64,000 nt of DNA. It comes from Gluconobacter cadivus. Lineage in GTDB: Bacteria; Pseudomonadota; Alphaproteobacteria; Acetobacterales; Acetobacteraceae. Position 1 is the first letter of the stretch; every line of letters starts with the position of its first letter. Shown one piece after another: positions 35,336 to 44,246 of the stretch. The stretch is from NCBI RefSeq assembly GCF_015244745.1, contig NZ_JABCQI010000002.1:538561-602560 (forward strand), written 5' to 3'. The position numbers and the translations under genes were made by a program. The notes beneath the pieces are model-generated. The model made no database searches, was not told where the DNA came from, and saw nothing but the letters and a program-made list of their open reading frames with translations.

Positions 35336-38269
35336 TCAGTTTTTCCGGGGTTTTGCCTGTTCGGCGCTGAGGCGGATCCACGGATGGCGGTCCTGAACGA
35401 AGGCCACGACGCGGGCTTTGTGGACGTCTTTTTCAGTCGAGGCATTCGTCATGGATGTCTCATGCTGACGGTAGTCCGCCAGAATTTGTGGGACATGATG
35501 GCCGGGCAGACCGCGTTCCGCCATGGAGCACCACAGATCGAAATCCTCCCATCCCATTGCTTCACGTGAAACATAGTAGCCGCCGACAGCAGCCCAGGCC
35601 CATTTCGTGACCATGGCCATCGCGTCGATGCGGTTTCCGGAAACGAGGGAGAGTGGGTTGAAGGGCAGGTCTCCCAGAAGTTCCGGGGTGCCGGGCTGGT
35701 GGTGGGTGTCAGCAGTCATGTCCATTAGGACTGGGCCGTTTTCGTTGAAACAGGCGATGAGCGGATAGGCATAGGCGGTGCCGTTATTCATGGACTCCAG
35801 AAGTGTTTCGCAGGCTTCGGGGCGCAGGGTGTTGTCGGCATCAAGTTGCATGACATGGACCGTTTCGGCGGCATCCATACCGATGTTTCGTGCGCCGCCT
35901 AATCCGGCGTTTTTGAGGGACTGGCGCAGGATCAGGCGATTGAAGCGTTCGCGGTGTCGTTCCATCCATGTTGTGGCCAGAGCGAGCGAACCGTCGGAAG
36001 ATCCGTCGTCCACGACAATCAGATCCAGTACGGGCAGTGTTTGGGCTGCGACGGATTCCAGTGCGTCCAGAAGATGTGCCTCGTAATTATAGGAGGTGAT
36101 GACGACCGTGACCGGGGCTTCTCCCAAGGCGTCGTGATGGAAAATGGTCTGGCTGGCGGGGATGACGGGCAGGTCTGGCGGGGCAAGGCGATCTCTGGCC
36201 AGATGTGTCTCGGCAGAGCGGGCCGCTGCGTCGTCCCCGTTCAGGGAGGTGAGTGCGAGTTTCATTCGCTGGGCCTGAGCCTGCGGACCGAAGGGCCAGA
36301 GAATGGAATGATAGGCATCCCGCGCCATCCGGACGCGCCGTTCAGGGTTGTCGATCAGTTCTAGCAGGGCGTCGTGCCATTCGGACGGGCTATCGGCGAG
36401 AAAGCCGGTTTCTCCGTGATGGATAACGCGCCGGAATGGGCCTGTAGGGGATGCGACTGTTGCTGCACCGGACAGCGCGGCTTCGAAGAACTTGATCTCG
36501 CTCTTGGCTTCGCAGAAGACATTCCCTGTTTCCAGCGGTGCGATGGAGATGTCGAACCGCGCAAATTCGTCCTGAAGTTCTGCAAGTGGCACCATGTCGC
36601 GCCATTCGATCTGGTCCTGCACGGGGATCAGGCTGGGAAATTCTTCTACGAGCAGAATGGGGCGATGCGTTTCGGGTTCGCGAAACAGCACAAGCCGGGC
36701 TTGTGGGCGTTGATGCAGGATATCTGCGATGGGCGGACAGATGGGTGCGAAATCCCGCTGATGTGTCCGCGAGCCTGCGGCGTAGCCGATGCGGACCAGT
36801 CCGTCTCCGGCATTGACGCGTCCTGGCTCTCCACGCATGCGCAGGGCTATCCGGGCCCGTTTCAGCGAGGCCATATCATAAATATTGGGCAACAGGTGAA
36901 CGACGGGGCGCAGACTGTGCATGGCAAAGACCAGCTCCGCGGTCGTGGTTGAGCCCTGATCGCAGCGCAGGAAAGTGCGACGCATGTCCGAGAAGCAGCG
37001 CTCGATCTGCTCTTCCGTGGCGCCGATTGAGCGGATGCCATCAATCAGGTCCACGCGCGCATAATGCGGTACGAAGACGATATCGTCGGCGTCAAAGATG
37101 GTGACGACATTTTCAGATCTGGCGAGATCGAAAATCGTACTGACATGACCACTATATTCAACCCGCCAGAACACCATGACGTCCGCCCAGTGGATGTCGT
37201 CATAGCCAACTGAAGCACAGGGCAGGACTCTGGCGTCGAAGCCTGCATCCCGGGCGGCGGCTGCATTTCGGTCGCAGCGGTAGAGAACGCCGGGAGTGTT
37301 TGGCTCGCCGGCAATGAACAGGATGCGGGAGACGGAAAGAGACGTGGGAGGAGAGACGATAACGTCTTCATCGGCTGCGGACTCCTGATTTGGAGTCTCG
37401 ACGGGTGCAGGCTGTGGAAAGAGAGAGCGTTTCAGGCGACGGCAGACCCGAAGCCAGAAAGGAGGGACCGGGACGGGGGGAGGTTCAATGGAAGGAGCGG
37501 GGAGGGGGGGGGTGCTCTTTTCCTCTGAGTGGATGTCTGAAAGGGCCACGGCCTCTTTGTTGGATAGCATCCGGAGTGAAACACGCAGGTCCTGAATGAT
37601 GTGTGTTTTCTCCAGAGAATCCTGCTGCACGCTGTGTATTTTAGCGCGCAGGAGACGCGTCTTACGATTGTTACGAAGAAGCTGCTGGATGGCGTGACGG
37701 TAATCCCTGCTTTCCGAAGTGTCAGAAAGAAGAAAGCCCAGAAAGGGGGAGTCGCCTGCGTGAGTGAGGACGTTTTCTGGAGTAAACGCAAAGAATCCTT
37801 CGGAGTGTTGGCCTCCGAAATGCAGGATAGGAACTGAAGAAGATCTCCCTGCAGTTTCTCCTGTAACCTGAAGCAGGACGGGGGGGGAGAGGGCATCATT
37901 CTGAAGTGCGTGGGACACGATCCGGATATCGCTGGCCGGAAGCGATGTTTCCAGAAACGAACGAAGACTCCGGTGCGTCTGACTAAAGAGGTATGGCGAG
38001 TAGTCGATCCGGGCAGCTGAGATACCCTTTTCCTCGGTTAGAATGATCATCAACCAAGTGATCAAGTGAATGTGATCAATCAGATCCTGTCGATTGGAAG
38101 AGATTGGATCATCAGTCTTTTCTGATGTCAGCAGAAGCGCCAGACGCGCCAGAAAATGGTCGGTCGTTGAAGGGGGTGGAGAAGACGGTTTGGGAAAATT
38201 CACGAGCAGGCCTGTGAGGATCGGTTTTTCTGCGGAAGGTGGTATGTCTTGAAAATAGAGACATGCCAT
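35336..38269 (-). CDS. Large multidomain glycosyltransferase with G-tracts (GT-B plus GT2)
   Basis: A 977-residue protein. Residues 1-310 match no family I know and end in a proline-rich linker (PAPSIEPPPVPVPP). A GT-B-like module at about 314-690 begins SRILFIAGEPNTPGVLYRCD and contains IFDADDIVF and ISIAPLETGNVFCEAKSEIK. A GT2 domain starts near 715 (PVTVVITSYNYEAHLLDALE, VVDDGSSDGS, MQLDADNTL). G9 (37504-37512) and G8 (37880-37887) tracts lie in codons near 253 and 128, before both catalytic domains. It is divergent from the RTX-like gene and contains a parS-like site at 35558. Confidence 0.82.
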   Translation of the reverse strand: MACLYFQDIPPSAEKPILTGLLVNFPKPSSPPPSTTDHFLARLALLLTSEKTDDPISSNRQDLIDHIHLITWLMIILTEEKGISAARIDYSPYLFSQTHRSLRSFLETSLPASDIRIVSHALQNDALSPPVLLQVTGETAGRSSSVPILHFGGQHSEGFFAFTPENVLTHAGDSPFLGFLLSDTSESRDYRHAIQQLLRNNRKTRLLRAKIHSVQQDSLEKTHIIQDLRVSLRMLSNKEAVALSDIHSEEKSTPPLPAPSIEPPPVPVPPFWLRVCRRLKRSLFPQPAPVETPNQESAADEDVIVSPPTSLSVSRILFIAGEPNTPGVLYRCDRNAAAARDAGFDARVLPCASVGYDDIHWADVMVFWRVEYSGHVSTIFDLARSENVVTIFDADDIVFVPHYARVDLIDGIRSIGATEEQIERCFSDMRRTFLRCDQGSTTTAELVFAMHSLRPVVHLLPNIYDMASLKRARIALRMRGEPGRVNAGDGLVRIGYAAGSRTHQRDFAPICPPIADILHQRPQARLVLFREPETHRPILLVEEFPSLIPVQDQIEWRDMVPLAELQDEFARFDISIAPLETGNVFCEAKSEIKFFEAALSGAATVASPTGPFRRVIHHGETGFLADSPSEWHDALLELIDNPERRVRMARDAYHSILWPFGPQAQAQRMKLALTSLNGDDAAARSAETHLARDRLAPPDLPVIPASQTIFHHDALGEAPVTVVITSYNYEAHLLDALESVAAQTLPVLDLIVVDDGSSDGSLALATTWMERHRERFNRLILRQSLKNAGLGGARNIGMDAAETVHVMQLDADNTLRPEACETLLESMNNGTAYAYPLIACFNENGPVLMDMTADTHHQPGTPELLGDLPFNPLSLVSGNRIDAMAMVTKWAWAAVGGYYVSREAMGWEDFDLWCSMAERGLPGHHVPQILADYRQHETSMTNASTEKDVHKARVVAFVQDRHPWIRLSAEQAKPRKN
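35558..35573. promoter_or_regulatory. parS-like site 3
   Basis: TGCTTCACGTGAAACA matches 15 of 16 positions of the parS consensus. It lies inside the glycosyltransferase gene. It is less symmetrical than the sites at 10142 and 14603. Confidence 0.55.
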
Positions 38270-38586
38270 TTTTCTAAGGATTGAAGCGTGTGTCTTAATA
38301 TTTATTTCTTATGAAATTAACATTGACGGAACTTTTTCGATATAAAAGGATTTGATTGAAGAGTTGGGTGATCCACTCTTTTCCGTGTTCATATAATGAA
38401 AACGGAGAACTCTTTGTCGGCGCTGCCTTTCGAATCTGTAAATGTCGGATCATGAATCCTTGTATCGTGCGCAAAGTTGATTGCTTTTGACAATCCGGCT
38501 CTGGTATGTGCAAGACTCGTCGCTCGATCATTTGGGTGGTCCGAGGGCCGCCGGTGCGAGGCAACCTTTTTTAGGAGTGCACAGTA
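38270..38586. promoter_or_regulatory. AT-rich divergent promoter region
   Basis: This 317-bp stretch separates the leftward glycosyltransferase from the rightward RTX-like gene and holds no convincing gene. It is AT-rich (TTAATATTTATTTC near 38296), with TTGACG at 38323 and TATAAA at 38341 whose spacing is too short for one promoter. AGGAG precedes the RTX-like start by nine bases. A long leader of about 240 bases is possible. Confidence 0.5.
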
Positions 38587-39966
38587 ATGGGTACCATTAC
38601 TACAGTCGTTGGCGCCTCCGGCCAGACCTTCGCGGTCACGGTCAATGGTGGGCAGACCCAGCTGCTGGCGCAGCAGTATCAGACTGCTCTTTCCACCCTC
38701 CACACCAGTGGCGGGCTTGATTCTTATGACCTGGTCGCCGGTAGTAACTCTGCTACGGGGACCAATCCGGGCCATGGCCTGATCAGCCAGGGCGGTAATT
38801 ACTCCGTCTCTGGTGGTACCACCCAGTATATCTCCATTGGCAGTTATTCCGAGTCCGGTCAGGACACGCTGAATTCTGCCGTGAGCCTGGATGTGTCGGG
38901 TAGCACGGCCAGCAATATCAGTGTTCTTGCTGGCGATTACGCCGGTGTCACGTTCAAGGCTGGTAACCAGAACGGTACGTTCGTTGGCGGTGTTGGAAAC
39001 AACACGTTCGATGGCGGAAGTTCTTCCGGTAACTGGACCGTTGCAACGGGTGACGGTAACGACACCATTACGGGCACTAGCGGCAATAACACCATCAGTG
39101 CTGGTCTGGGCAACAACAAAATCGTTCTGGGCAGCGGGACGAATGTCGTTCGTTCCGAAGGTCAGGATACCATCGACGGCGTGACCGGTACGGATACGGT
39201 TACGCTGCTCGGCGGTAGCTCTGTAGTGACGCTGGGTGCCAACGCAACGGTTTACGACACGACGTCGCACAACACCGTTTCGGGGGGCAACAACAGCTTC
39301 ATCACGGGTGGCAGCTCCAGCACCTACTTCTCGACCGGCGCTATCAGCACCGTTTCGGGTGGTCTGAACGACACAATCTCAGCTTCTGCTGATATTTGGC
39401 AGATCCGTGGTACGTCCAATTCCATCACGGCTTCGGGCTCGCTCACGTTCCTGAACGGCACGGGTGCAACGACCGTTTCTGCCGGTGCGTCCACACTGTT
39501 CGGTGCTTCGGGTCTCGACCTGCTGCTGGTTGGCGGTTCTGCAAGCTCGACCAACCTGTTTGTTGGTGGTGACGGCAACGAGACCGTGTCGGCCGCGTCT
39601 TCCAATGGCACGCTGCACGCCTTCGCTGGCAAGGGTAACGAGACCATCATCGGTGGTTCTGCTTCCGACACACTGGTTGGTGGTTCGGGCGCGGCGACCC
39701 TCACGGGTGGTTCGGGTGCTGCAAACCTGTTCGCCCTGAACAAGGGTGCTGCCGGTGGTGATTACACGATCACCGACTTTGGTAGCGCTGCCGGCAACCT
39801 GATGGCTCTGTACCAGTATGGCCTTCAGAACAACAACGGTCTGGCGAACGTCCTGTCGAATGCTACGGTTGCTGGTGGTAACTCCACGATCGCACTGTCC
39901 GACAACTCCAAGATCACGTTCGTGGGCATCAGTGATCTGAAAGCTTCGGACTTCACCCTGAGCTGA
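38587..39966 (+). CDS. Glycine/serine/asparagine-rich RTX-like beta-roll protein
   Basis: A 459-residue repetitive protein without cysteine and without an N-terminal signal peptide (MGTITTVVGASGQTFAVTVN). From residue 130 it runs in beta-roll-like repeats such as VATGDGNDTITGTSGNNTIS, GGDGNETVSA and GGSASDTLVGGSGAATLTGG, many with Asn where calcium-binding RTX repeats have Asp. The C-terminus (FVGISDLKASDFTLS) resembles uncleaved type I secretion signals, so export by an ABC/MFP system is inferred. It has about 13 N-x-S/T sequons and many Ser/Thr. Large glycosyltransferase genes flank it. Confidence 0.8.
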   Translation: MGTITTVVGASGQTFAVTVNGGQTQLLAQQYQTALSTLHTSGGLDSYDLVAGSNSATGTNPGHGLISQGGNYSVSGGTTQYISIGSYSESGQDTLNSAVSLDVSGSTASNISVLAGDYAGVTFKAGNQNGTFVGGVGNNTFDGGSSSGNWTVATGDGNDTITGTSGNNTISAGLGNNKIVLGSGTNVVRSEGQDTIDGVTGTDTVTLLGGSSVVTLGANATVYDTTSHNTVSGGNNSFITGGSSSTYFSTGAISTVSGGLNDTISASADIWQIRGTSNSITASGSLTFLNGTGATTVSAGASTLFGASGLDLLLVGGSASSTNLFVGGDGNETVSAASSNGTLHAFAGKGNETIIGGSASDTLVGGSGAATLTGGSGAANLFALNKGAAGGDYTITDFGSAAGNLMALYQYGLQNNNGLANVLSNATVAGGNSTIALSDNSKITFVGISDLKASDFTLS

Positions 39967-40002
39967 TTACGGTCTCTGTCATCTGACAGAGCTGTAATGT
40001 TC

Positions 40003-40036
40003 GGGAAGGCCGGGTCCGCGAGGGTCCGGCCTTTCG
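40003..40036 (+). terminator. Intrinsic terminator after the RTX-like gene
   Basis: AAGGCCGG (40006-40013) and CCGGCCTT (40026-40033) form the stem, followed by TTCGTGTTT. A second small hairpin (TCTGTC, loop ATCT, GACAGA, 39975-39990) precedes it. Confidence 0.75.
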
Positions 40037-40066
40037 TGTTTCTGCCCTTTTTGAAAGCCTGACGGA

Positions 40067-42754
40067 ATGCGCGATGACGCGCGCGACTCACTGACTGAAA
40101 GCTATCGAAGTGCGGCCCGTCTGAACGGGTTGAGAGCAGAAGAGCTGCAAAGAGAAAATCAACAGCTTCTTCGACAGATTTCTTTGATTCAGGCCTCCCT
40201 GTCTTGGCGTGTGACGCTTCCTCTGCGTGCTGTTCGTGCGCTGATGTTGGGAAAATCGCTGTCTGGTAGGCCTGTGCGGGATTTGCCGGGACGGTTTGTG
40301 CGTCTGTGGGGGCGGGATGGGTGGGCCGGCATTCAGAAAGCCGTCACTCATCGCTTGCGGCGTTTGCAGCGGGTCCATGCTAAAGCGCAGAATGGTCTTC
40401 CTGAAGTGGGAGACGATGCGGAACATCTGCATCCCTATAAAGCTGCTTCCGGACACCAGTCAGATAGATTGCAACCTAAAGTCTTGATTATCGCAGAGCT
40501 TAGTCTGCGACAGTGTGCCAAATACCGCGTTTGGCAGAAACGGGATTTTCTGACGGCGCTGAGCTGGTCGGTTCAGGTTGTTGACTGGCGCGATATTGCT
40601 GAAGCCATGTCTGCGCTGCAGCTTTGCACACAGGTTATTTTTTATCGGGTTCCCGGATTTGAAGATGTTCTGAAACTTGTTCAGGAGGCCCACCGGCTGG
40701 AACTGTCGCCGCGATGGGAAGTCGATGATCTGATTTTCGATGAAGAGGAATATCGCCAGAACGGGAATATCGAAACGCTGCCTGCAGCAGAACGCGATCT
40801 TCTGCTGTCCGGGGTGGTGTTGTTTCGCCGGTGTATGCTGGCCTGTGGCCGGGGTATTGCCTCGACCGAAGCGCTGGCTGGGGCCATGCGTAAGGCGGGT
40901 CTGTCGGATGTAGTGGTTCTGGAGAATGCTCTGGATGTGGAAACGCTGAAAGTTGCGGCGGCACTGCCGCGGCATTCGGGTTCAGAGCGTTTGTGGGTCT
41001 CCTATGGATCTGGAACCAACACCCACGATGCGGATTTCAGGCAAGCAGAGTCAGGTCTGCTGGCTGCGATGGCTGAAGAACCCCGGCTTTGCCTGAGGGT
41101 GATCGGCCAGTTGCAGCTTTCCCCGGCATTTGAGCGGTTTGGGGACCGGGTCGAACGTCTGACCGAACTCTCCTACGTTGATTATCTCAAAGCTCTGTCG
41201 CAGACGGATATTGCGATTGCGCCGCTGGAATCGACGCTGTTCAACGACTGCAAGAGCAACATCAAGTTTCTTGAAGCCGCGATTGTCCGGGTGGCCGCGA
41301 TCTGCTCTCCACGGGCAGCGTTCCTGACTGTGATGCGGGATGGACAGAATGGATGTCTGGCCGCGGATGCCGCGGCATGGCGGGACGCCTTTCTCAGGCT
41401 GGCGCGGGATGATAATTACCGACGGTGTCTGGCAGAGGCCGCGTATGAAGATGTGATGGCCCGCTATGCGCCGGAGGCGATGGTGCAGACACAGGCCCAG
41501 CTTCTGTTTGGGGTTCCAGCCGTTCAGGAGGCGCAGGACTTCAGAGTTCTTACGGCGAATGTCTACTTCGCCCCCCGGTCTTTCGGGGGGGCCACGATTG
41601 TGGCGGAGGAGATGGGGCGTCGGTTGGTGCGTAAAGGGGTGAAGGTCAGTGTTCTGACGTCCCGCTCCAGCGTTGCGGATCTTCCTGATGGCGATATTCG
41701 CTACGATATGGATGGCATGACGGTTTTTGCCTCGGTTCTGCCGGATGATCAGGGTGGACTGGGGCAACTGGATAATCCGGCCATGGCGGCGAGGTTCTCG
41801 GAAATTCTGGAAGCCTGTCAGCCTGATGTGGTTCATGTTCATGCCGCTCAGGGACTTGGGACTGGGCTTTTGCGGGTGTGTCAGGAAAAAGGGGTTCCTT
41901 ATATTCTGACGCTGCATGATGCCTGGTGGTTGTGTGAGCGCCAGTTCATGGCGCGCGCTGACGGGCGTTACTGTTTCCAAACGACCATTGACCCCGCTGT
42001 CTGTCAGGCCTGTGTGCCGGGTGCGCGGCATCTTGCGGATCGGGCAGTGGTGATGCGACAGGCCCTGAATGGGGCGGCTCTGCTGATCAGTCCATCGCAG
42101 GCGCATCGTGAACTGTATCTGGCGAATGGGATTGCGCCCGAACGGATTGTGGTCAATCGGAACGGGTTTTGCTGGCCTGAGCGTCCGCGCAGGAAGCGGA
42201 CTGTCGGGACACCACTGAGATTTGGGTTTGTCGGTGGGACGGAGGCCGTCAAAGGCTATGGTCTGCTGAAAGAGGCAATGCAGTCCCTGTCCCGGAGCGA
42301 CTGGGAGCTTGTGTTGGTTGATAACAAGCTCAATCTGGGGTTCCAGTCAATTTTTCCCGAAGACTGGTCTGTGCGGGGGCGGCTTCGTGTCGTCCCGGCC
42401 TATACACAGTCAGGGTTGGATGATTTTTACGATCAGATCGACGTGCTGTTGTTTCCGTCTCAATGGAAGGAAAGCTACGGCCTGACGGTGCGCGAGGCGT
42501 TGGCACGGGATGTCTGGGTGGTGACGACCTCTCCGGGGGGGCAGTCCGAAGACGTGGTGGATGGGGTGAACGGAACCTGCCTGCCGCTGGATGGCAAAGC
42601 CAGGACGCTGGCTGAAGCTGTCTCGGCGTTGCTCGATGCGCCTGAACGCTTTGCAGATTACGCCAATCCTTTTCGGGAGCGTCTTGCGACCTATGACACG
42701 CAGGTAGACGAGCTTTATGGCTTCTTGAAACAGGCGTCAGGTCGAACGGTCTAA
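40067..42754 (+). CDS. Large glycosyltransferase with two GT-B-type modules
   Basis: An 895-residue protein. A coiled coil (LRAEELQRENQQLLRQISLI) opens it. A module from about 140 to 480 starts KVLIIAELSLRQCAKYRVWQ and contains WEVDDLIFDEEEY and IAIAPLESTLFNDCKSNIKF, matching the GT-B-like part of the 977-residue enzyme at 35336. A GT4 domain follows from about 495 (ANVYFAPRSFGGATIVAEEM, FVGGTEAVKGYGLL, LFPSQWKESYGLTVREALA). Two sugars may be added by one polypeptide. Its stop overlaps the convergent RgpF-like gene (CTAA). Confidence 0.82.
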   Translation: MRDDARDSLTESYRSAARLNGLRAEELQRENQQLLRQISLIQASLSWRVTLPLRAVRALMLGKSLSGRPVRDLPGRFVRLWGRDGWAGIQKAVTHRLRRLQRVHAKAQNGLPEVGDDAEHLHPYKAASGHQSDRLQPKVLIIAELSLRQCAKYRVWQKRDFLTALSWSVQVVDWRDIAEAMSALQLCTQVIFYRVPGFEDVLKLVQEAHRLELSPRWEVDDLIFDEEEYRQNGNIETLPAAERDLLLSGVVLFRRCMLACGRGIASTEALAGAMRKAGLSDVVVLENALDVETLKVAAALPRHSGSERLWVSYGSGTNTHDADFRQAESGLLAAMAEEPRLCLRVIGQLQLSPAFERFGDRVERLTELSYVDYLKALSQTDIAIAPLESTLFNDCKSNIKFLEAAIVRVAAICSPRAAFLTVMRDGQNGCLAADAAAWRDAFLRLARDDNYRRCLAEAAYEDVMARYAPEAMVQTQAQLLFGVPAVQEAQDFRVLTANVYFAPRSFGGATIVAEEMGRRLVRKGVKVSVLTSRSSVADLPDGDIRYDMDGMTVFASVLPDDQGGLGQLDNPAMAARFSEILEACQPDVVHVHAAQGLGTGLLRVCQEKGVPYILTLHDAWWLCERQFMARADGRYCFQTTIDPAVCQACVPGARHLADRAVVMRQALNGAALLISPSQAHRELYLANGIAPERIVVNRNGFCWPERPRRKRTVGTPLRFGFVGGTEAVKGYGLLKEAMQSLSRSDWELVLVDNKLNLGFQSIFPEDWSVRGRLRVVPAYTQSGLDDFYDQIDVLLFPSQWKESYGLTVREALARDVWVVTTSPGGQSEDVVDGVNGTCLPLDGKARTLAEAVSALLDAPERFADYANPFRERLATYDTQVDELYGFLKQASGRTV

Positions 42755-43635
42755 CGTCCGAGAAGAAGGGCGGTGAGGGCGTGGCGTCGGTCTTCGCTGG
42801 CGAGTGCCTGAACCGCTCGGGCGCGCAGGCTTGCCCGACCAGAGCGATTGCGGGGTGGTGTTGCAGCCAGATACGCCGCGATCCAGTCCGGATTAAAAAA
42901 CGTTGGATCGGGGATTTCCGCGCGCCAGAGATGGATGGAGGCGATGCCGCTCGGATTGTCGCGCAGAAGCTCCGTTTTGATGAACGGGGCATTGCCCGAT
43001 CGCAGGACGGTTCGCCAGTCCGCATGCATGGGATTGAGGGCCAGAAGACGGGCAAGACCCCGGTTGCTGCTCCAGGAGGCTCCTGTGGACAGACCGGCGG
43101 CCTTGATGGCCAGTCCTAGGCCGAGTTCGCCGTGCAGGACGATTTCGTCCTTGGTCATGTCGTTGAACGGCTGGTTGAAAATGCGTTGAATCGCCGGATG
43201 ATGCAGGGCGTCGTGCGTCATGCACAGGAACCATGACTGGAGATGGGACACGACTGCCTCTGAGCGGACCATACCCCAGACCTGAAACTTCTTTTCTCGC
43301 ATCCGGTTCATGATGGGACGCAGAGGGAGGAGAGGGCCGAAGACGCTGTCATTGGTGAAAAGAATTTCTGTTGCGTTGTCCGCATATCCCTTGGAGAGCA
43401 GGAACTGCCAGGCTCCGAAGTCCAGTCCGGTATTGGGGCGGGGATGGACAGCCGCGGGGATTGGAGCGGCGGGGTTTGCAAGATCGTCCCGCAGGAACTG
43501 GGCGGTGGCGTCCGAGAGGCCTGAGGCTGCGATATGAATTGTGAAACCGCAGGAGGCGATCTGGTTGAGGAGATGCCGTGTGTGTGGCGCTAGCCTGCTG
43601 TCAGGATTGTAATAGGCAAACAGGCAGACACGCAT
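42751..43635 (-). CDS. RgpF-like rhamnan synthesis protein
   Basis: A 294-residue protein of the rhamnan-synthesis F type: MRVCLFAYYNPDSRLAPHTR, HPRPNTGLDFGAWQFLLSKG, ILFTNDSVFGPLLPL, then VWGMVRSEAVVSHLQSWF. Relatives work on rhamnose-rich or O-antigen polysaccharides as glycosyltransferases. It closes the cluster with the two large glycosyltransferases and the RTX-like gene. The sugar is inferred only from the family name. Confidence 0.82.
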   Translation of the reverse strand: MRVCLFAYYNPDSRLAPHTRHLLNQIASCGFTIHIAASGLSDATAQFLRDDLANPAAPIPAAVHPRPNTGLDFGAWQFLLSKGYADNATEILFTNDSVFGPLLPLRPIMNRMREKKFQVWGMVRSEAVVSHLQSWFLCMTHDALHHPAIQRIFNQPFNDMTKDEIVLHGELGLGLAIKAAGLSTGASWSSNRGLARLLALNPMHADWRTVLRSGNAPFIKTELLRDNPSGIASIHLWRAEIPDPTFFNPDWIAAYLAATPPRNRSGRASLRARAVQALASEDRRHALTALLLGR

Positions 43636-43821
43636 TGGTATTGACCCGCTGGAGAAAGAAAGAAACGTTAAATTTATGATATTATGGTTGTTTGTGAGCT
43701 GGATCTATATGAAATATTATGACACCTCGGAAAGGTGGGCCATTCGCCCGTTAGTTCGCGTAAGCAGCATTTTTGTACCGGAAAGACCCGATCTGTACTG
43801 AGTAAATCCGGAGTTTCATTC

Positions 43822-44091
43822 ATGAGCAAAGCTTTTCTTGCCGCAGTTCTTCAGGATTCCATGAATTGCACCGGTGTGGTTGCCCAGAGGGCCGTCAATG
43901 ACATGATTGAGGCGATTATCGAGGAATTACGGGAAGAAGGGGGATTTACGCTGCCGTCTTTCGGAACATTCACGGTTTGCGAAACCAGAGCACGGCAGGC
44001 CGTTAACCCGAGAACGGGAGAGGCTGTGGCGGTTTCTGCAGGGCGGACCGTGCGGTTCAAGGCCAGTCCGGGGCTGAAGCAGTCTGTCTGA
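43822..44091 (+). CDS. HU-family DNA-binding protein
   Basis: An 89-residue histone-like protein. Two N-terminal helices (SKAFLAAVLQDSMNCTGVVA, then AVNDMIEAIIEELREEG) are followed by the beta arm GFTLPSFGTFTVCETRARQAVNPRTGEA and FKASPGLKQSV. It is diverged from canonical HupB, with cysteines and a shorter basic arm, so it may be a secondary HU or IHF-like paralog. ATG 43822 follows GGAG, and the open frame from 43735 is too long. The 186 bp upstream are AT-rich and hold the promoters of both divergent genes. Confidence 0.85.
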   Translation: MSKAFLAAVLQDSMNCTGVVAQRAVNDMIEAIIEELREEGGFTLPSFGTFTVCETRARQAVNPRTGEAVAVSAGRTVRFKASPGLKQSV

Positions 44092-44098
44092 AAGAGAG

Positions 44099-44173
44099 TG
44101 GCTGGGGTGGGAGGATTCGAACCTCCGCATGGCGGAATCAAAATCCGCTGCCTTACCGCTTGGCTACACCCCA
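44099..44173 (-). tRNA. tRNA-Gln (TTG anticodon)
   Basis: A 75-base cloverleaf on the minus strand: acceptor TGGGGTG pairs with CACCCCA, the D-arm is AGCCAAGCGGTAAGGC, the anticodon stem-loop GCGGATTTTGATTCCGC reads TTG, the T-arm is GGAGGTTCGAATCCTCC, and CCA is encoded. The weak first pair T-A is typical of tRNA-Gln. Confidence 0.95.
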
Positions 44174-44246
44174 ATCGATGCGCTTCTTTGGAAGCGCATG
44201 CTTTTGGCCTTCTAGTCCGAACCGGTTGCCTTCGTAAAGTCCGAAG

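Noticed and set aside
41051..42106. 351-codon frame antisense to the 895-residue glycosyltransferase
   Set aside because: It has Arg/Pro/His-rich composition and no domain; the plus-strand gene has clear GT4 motifs.
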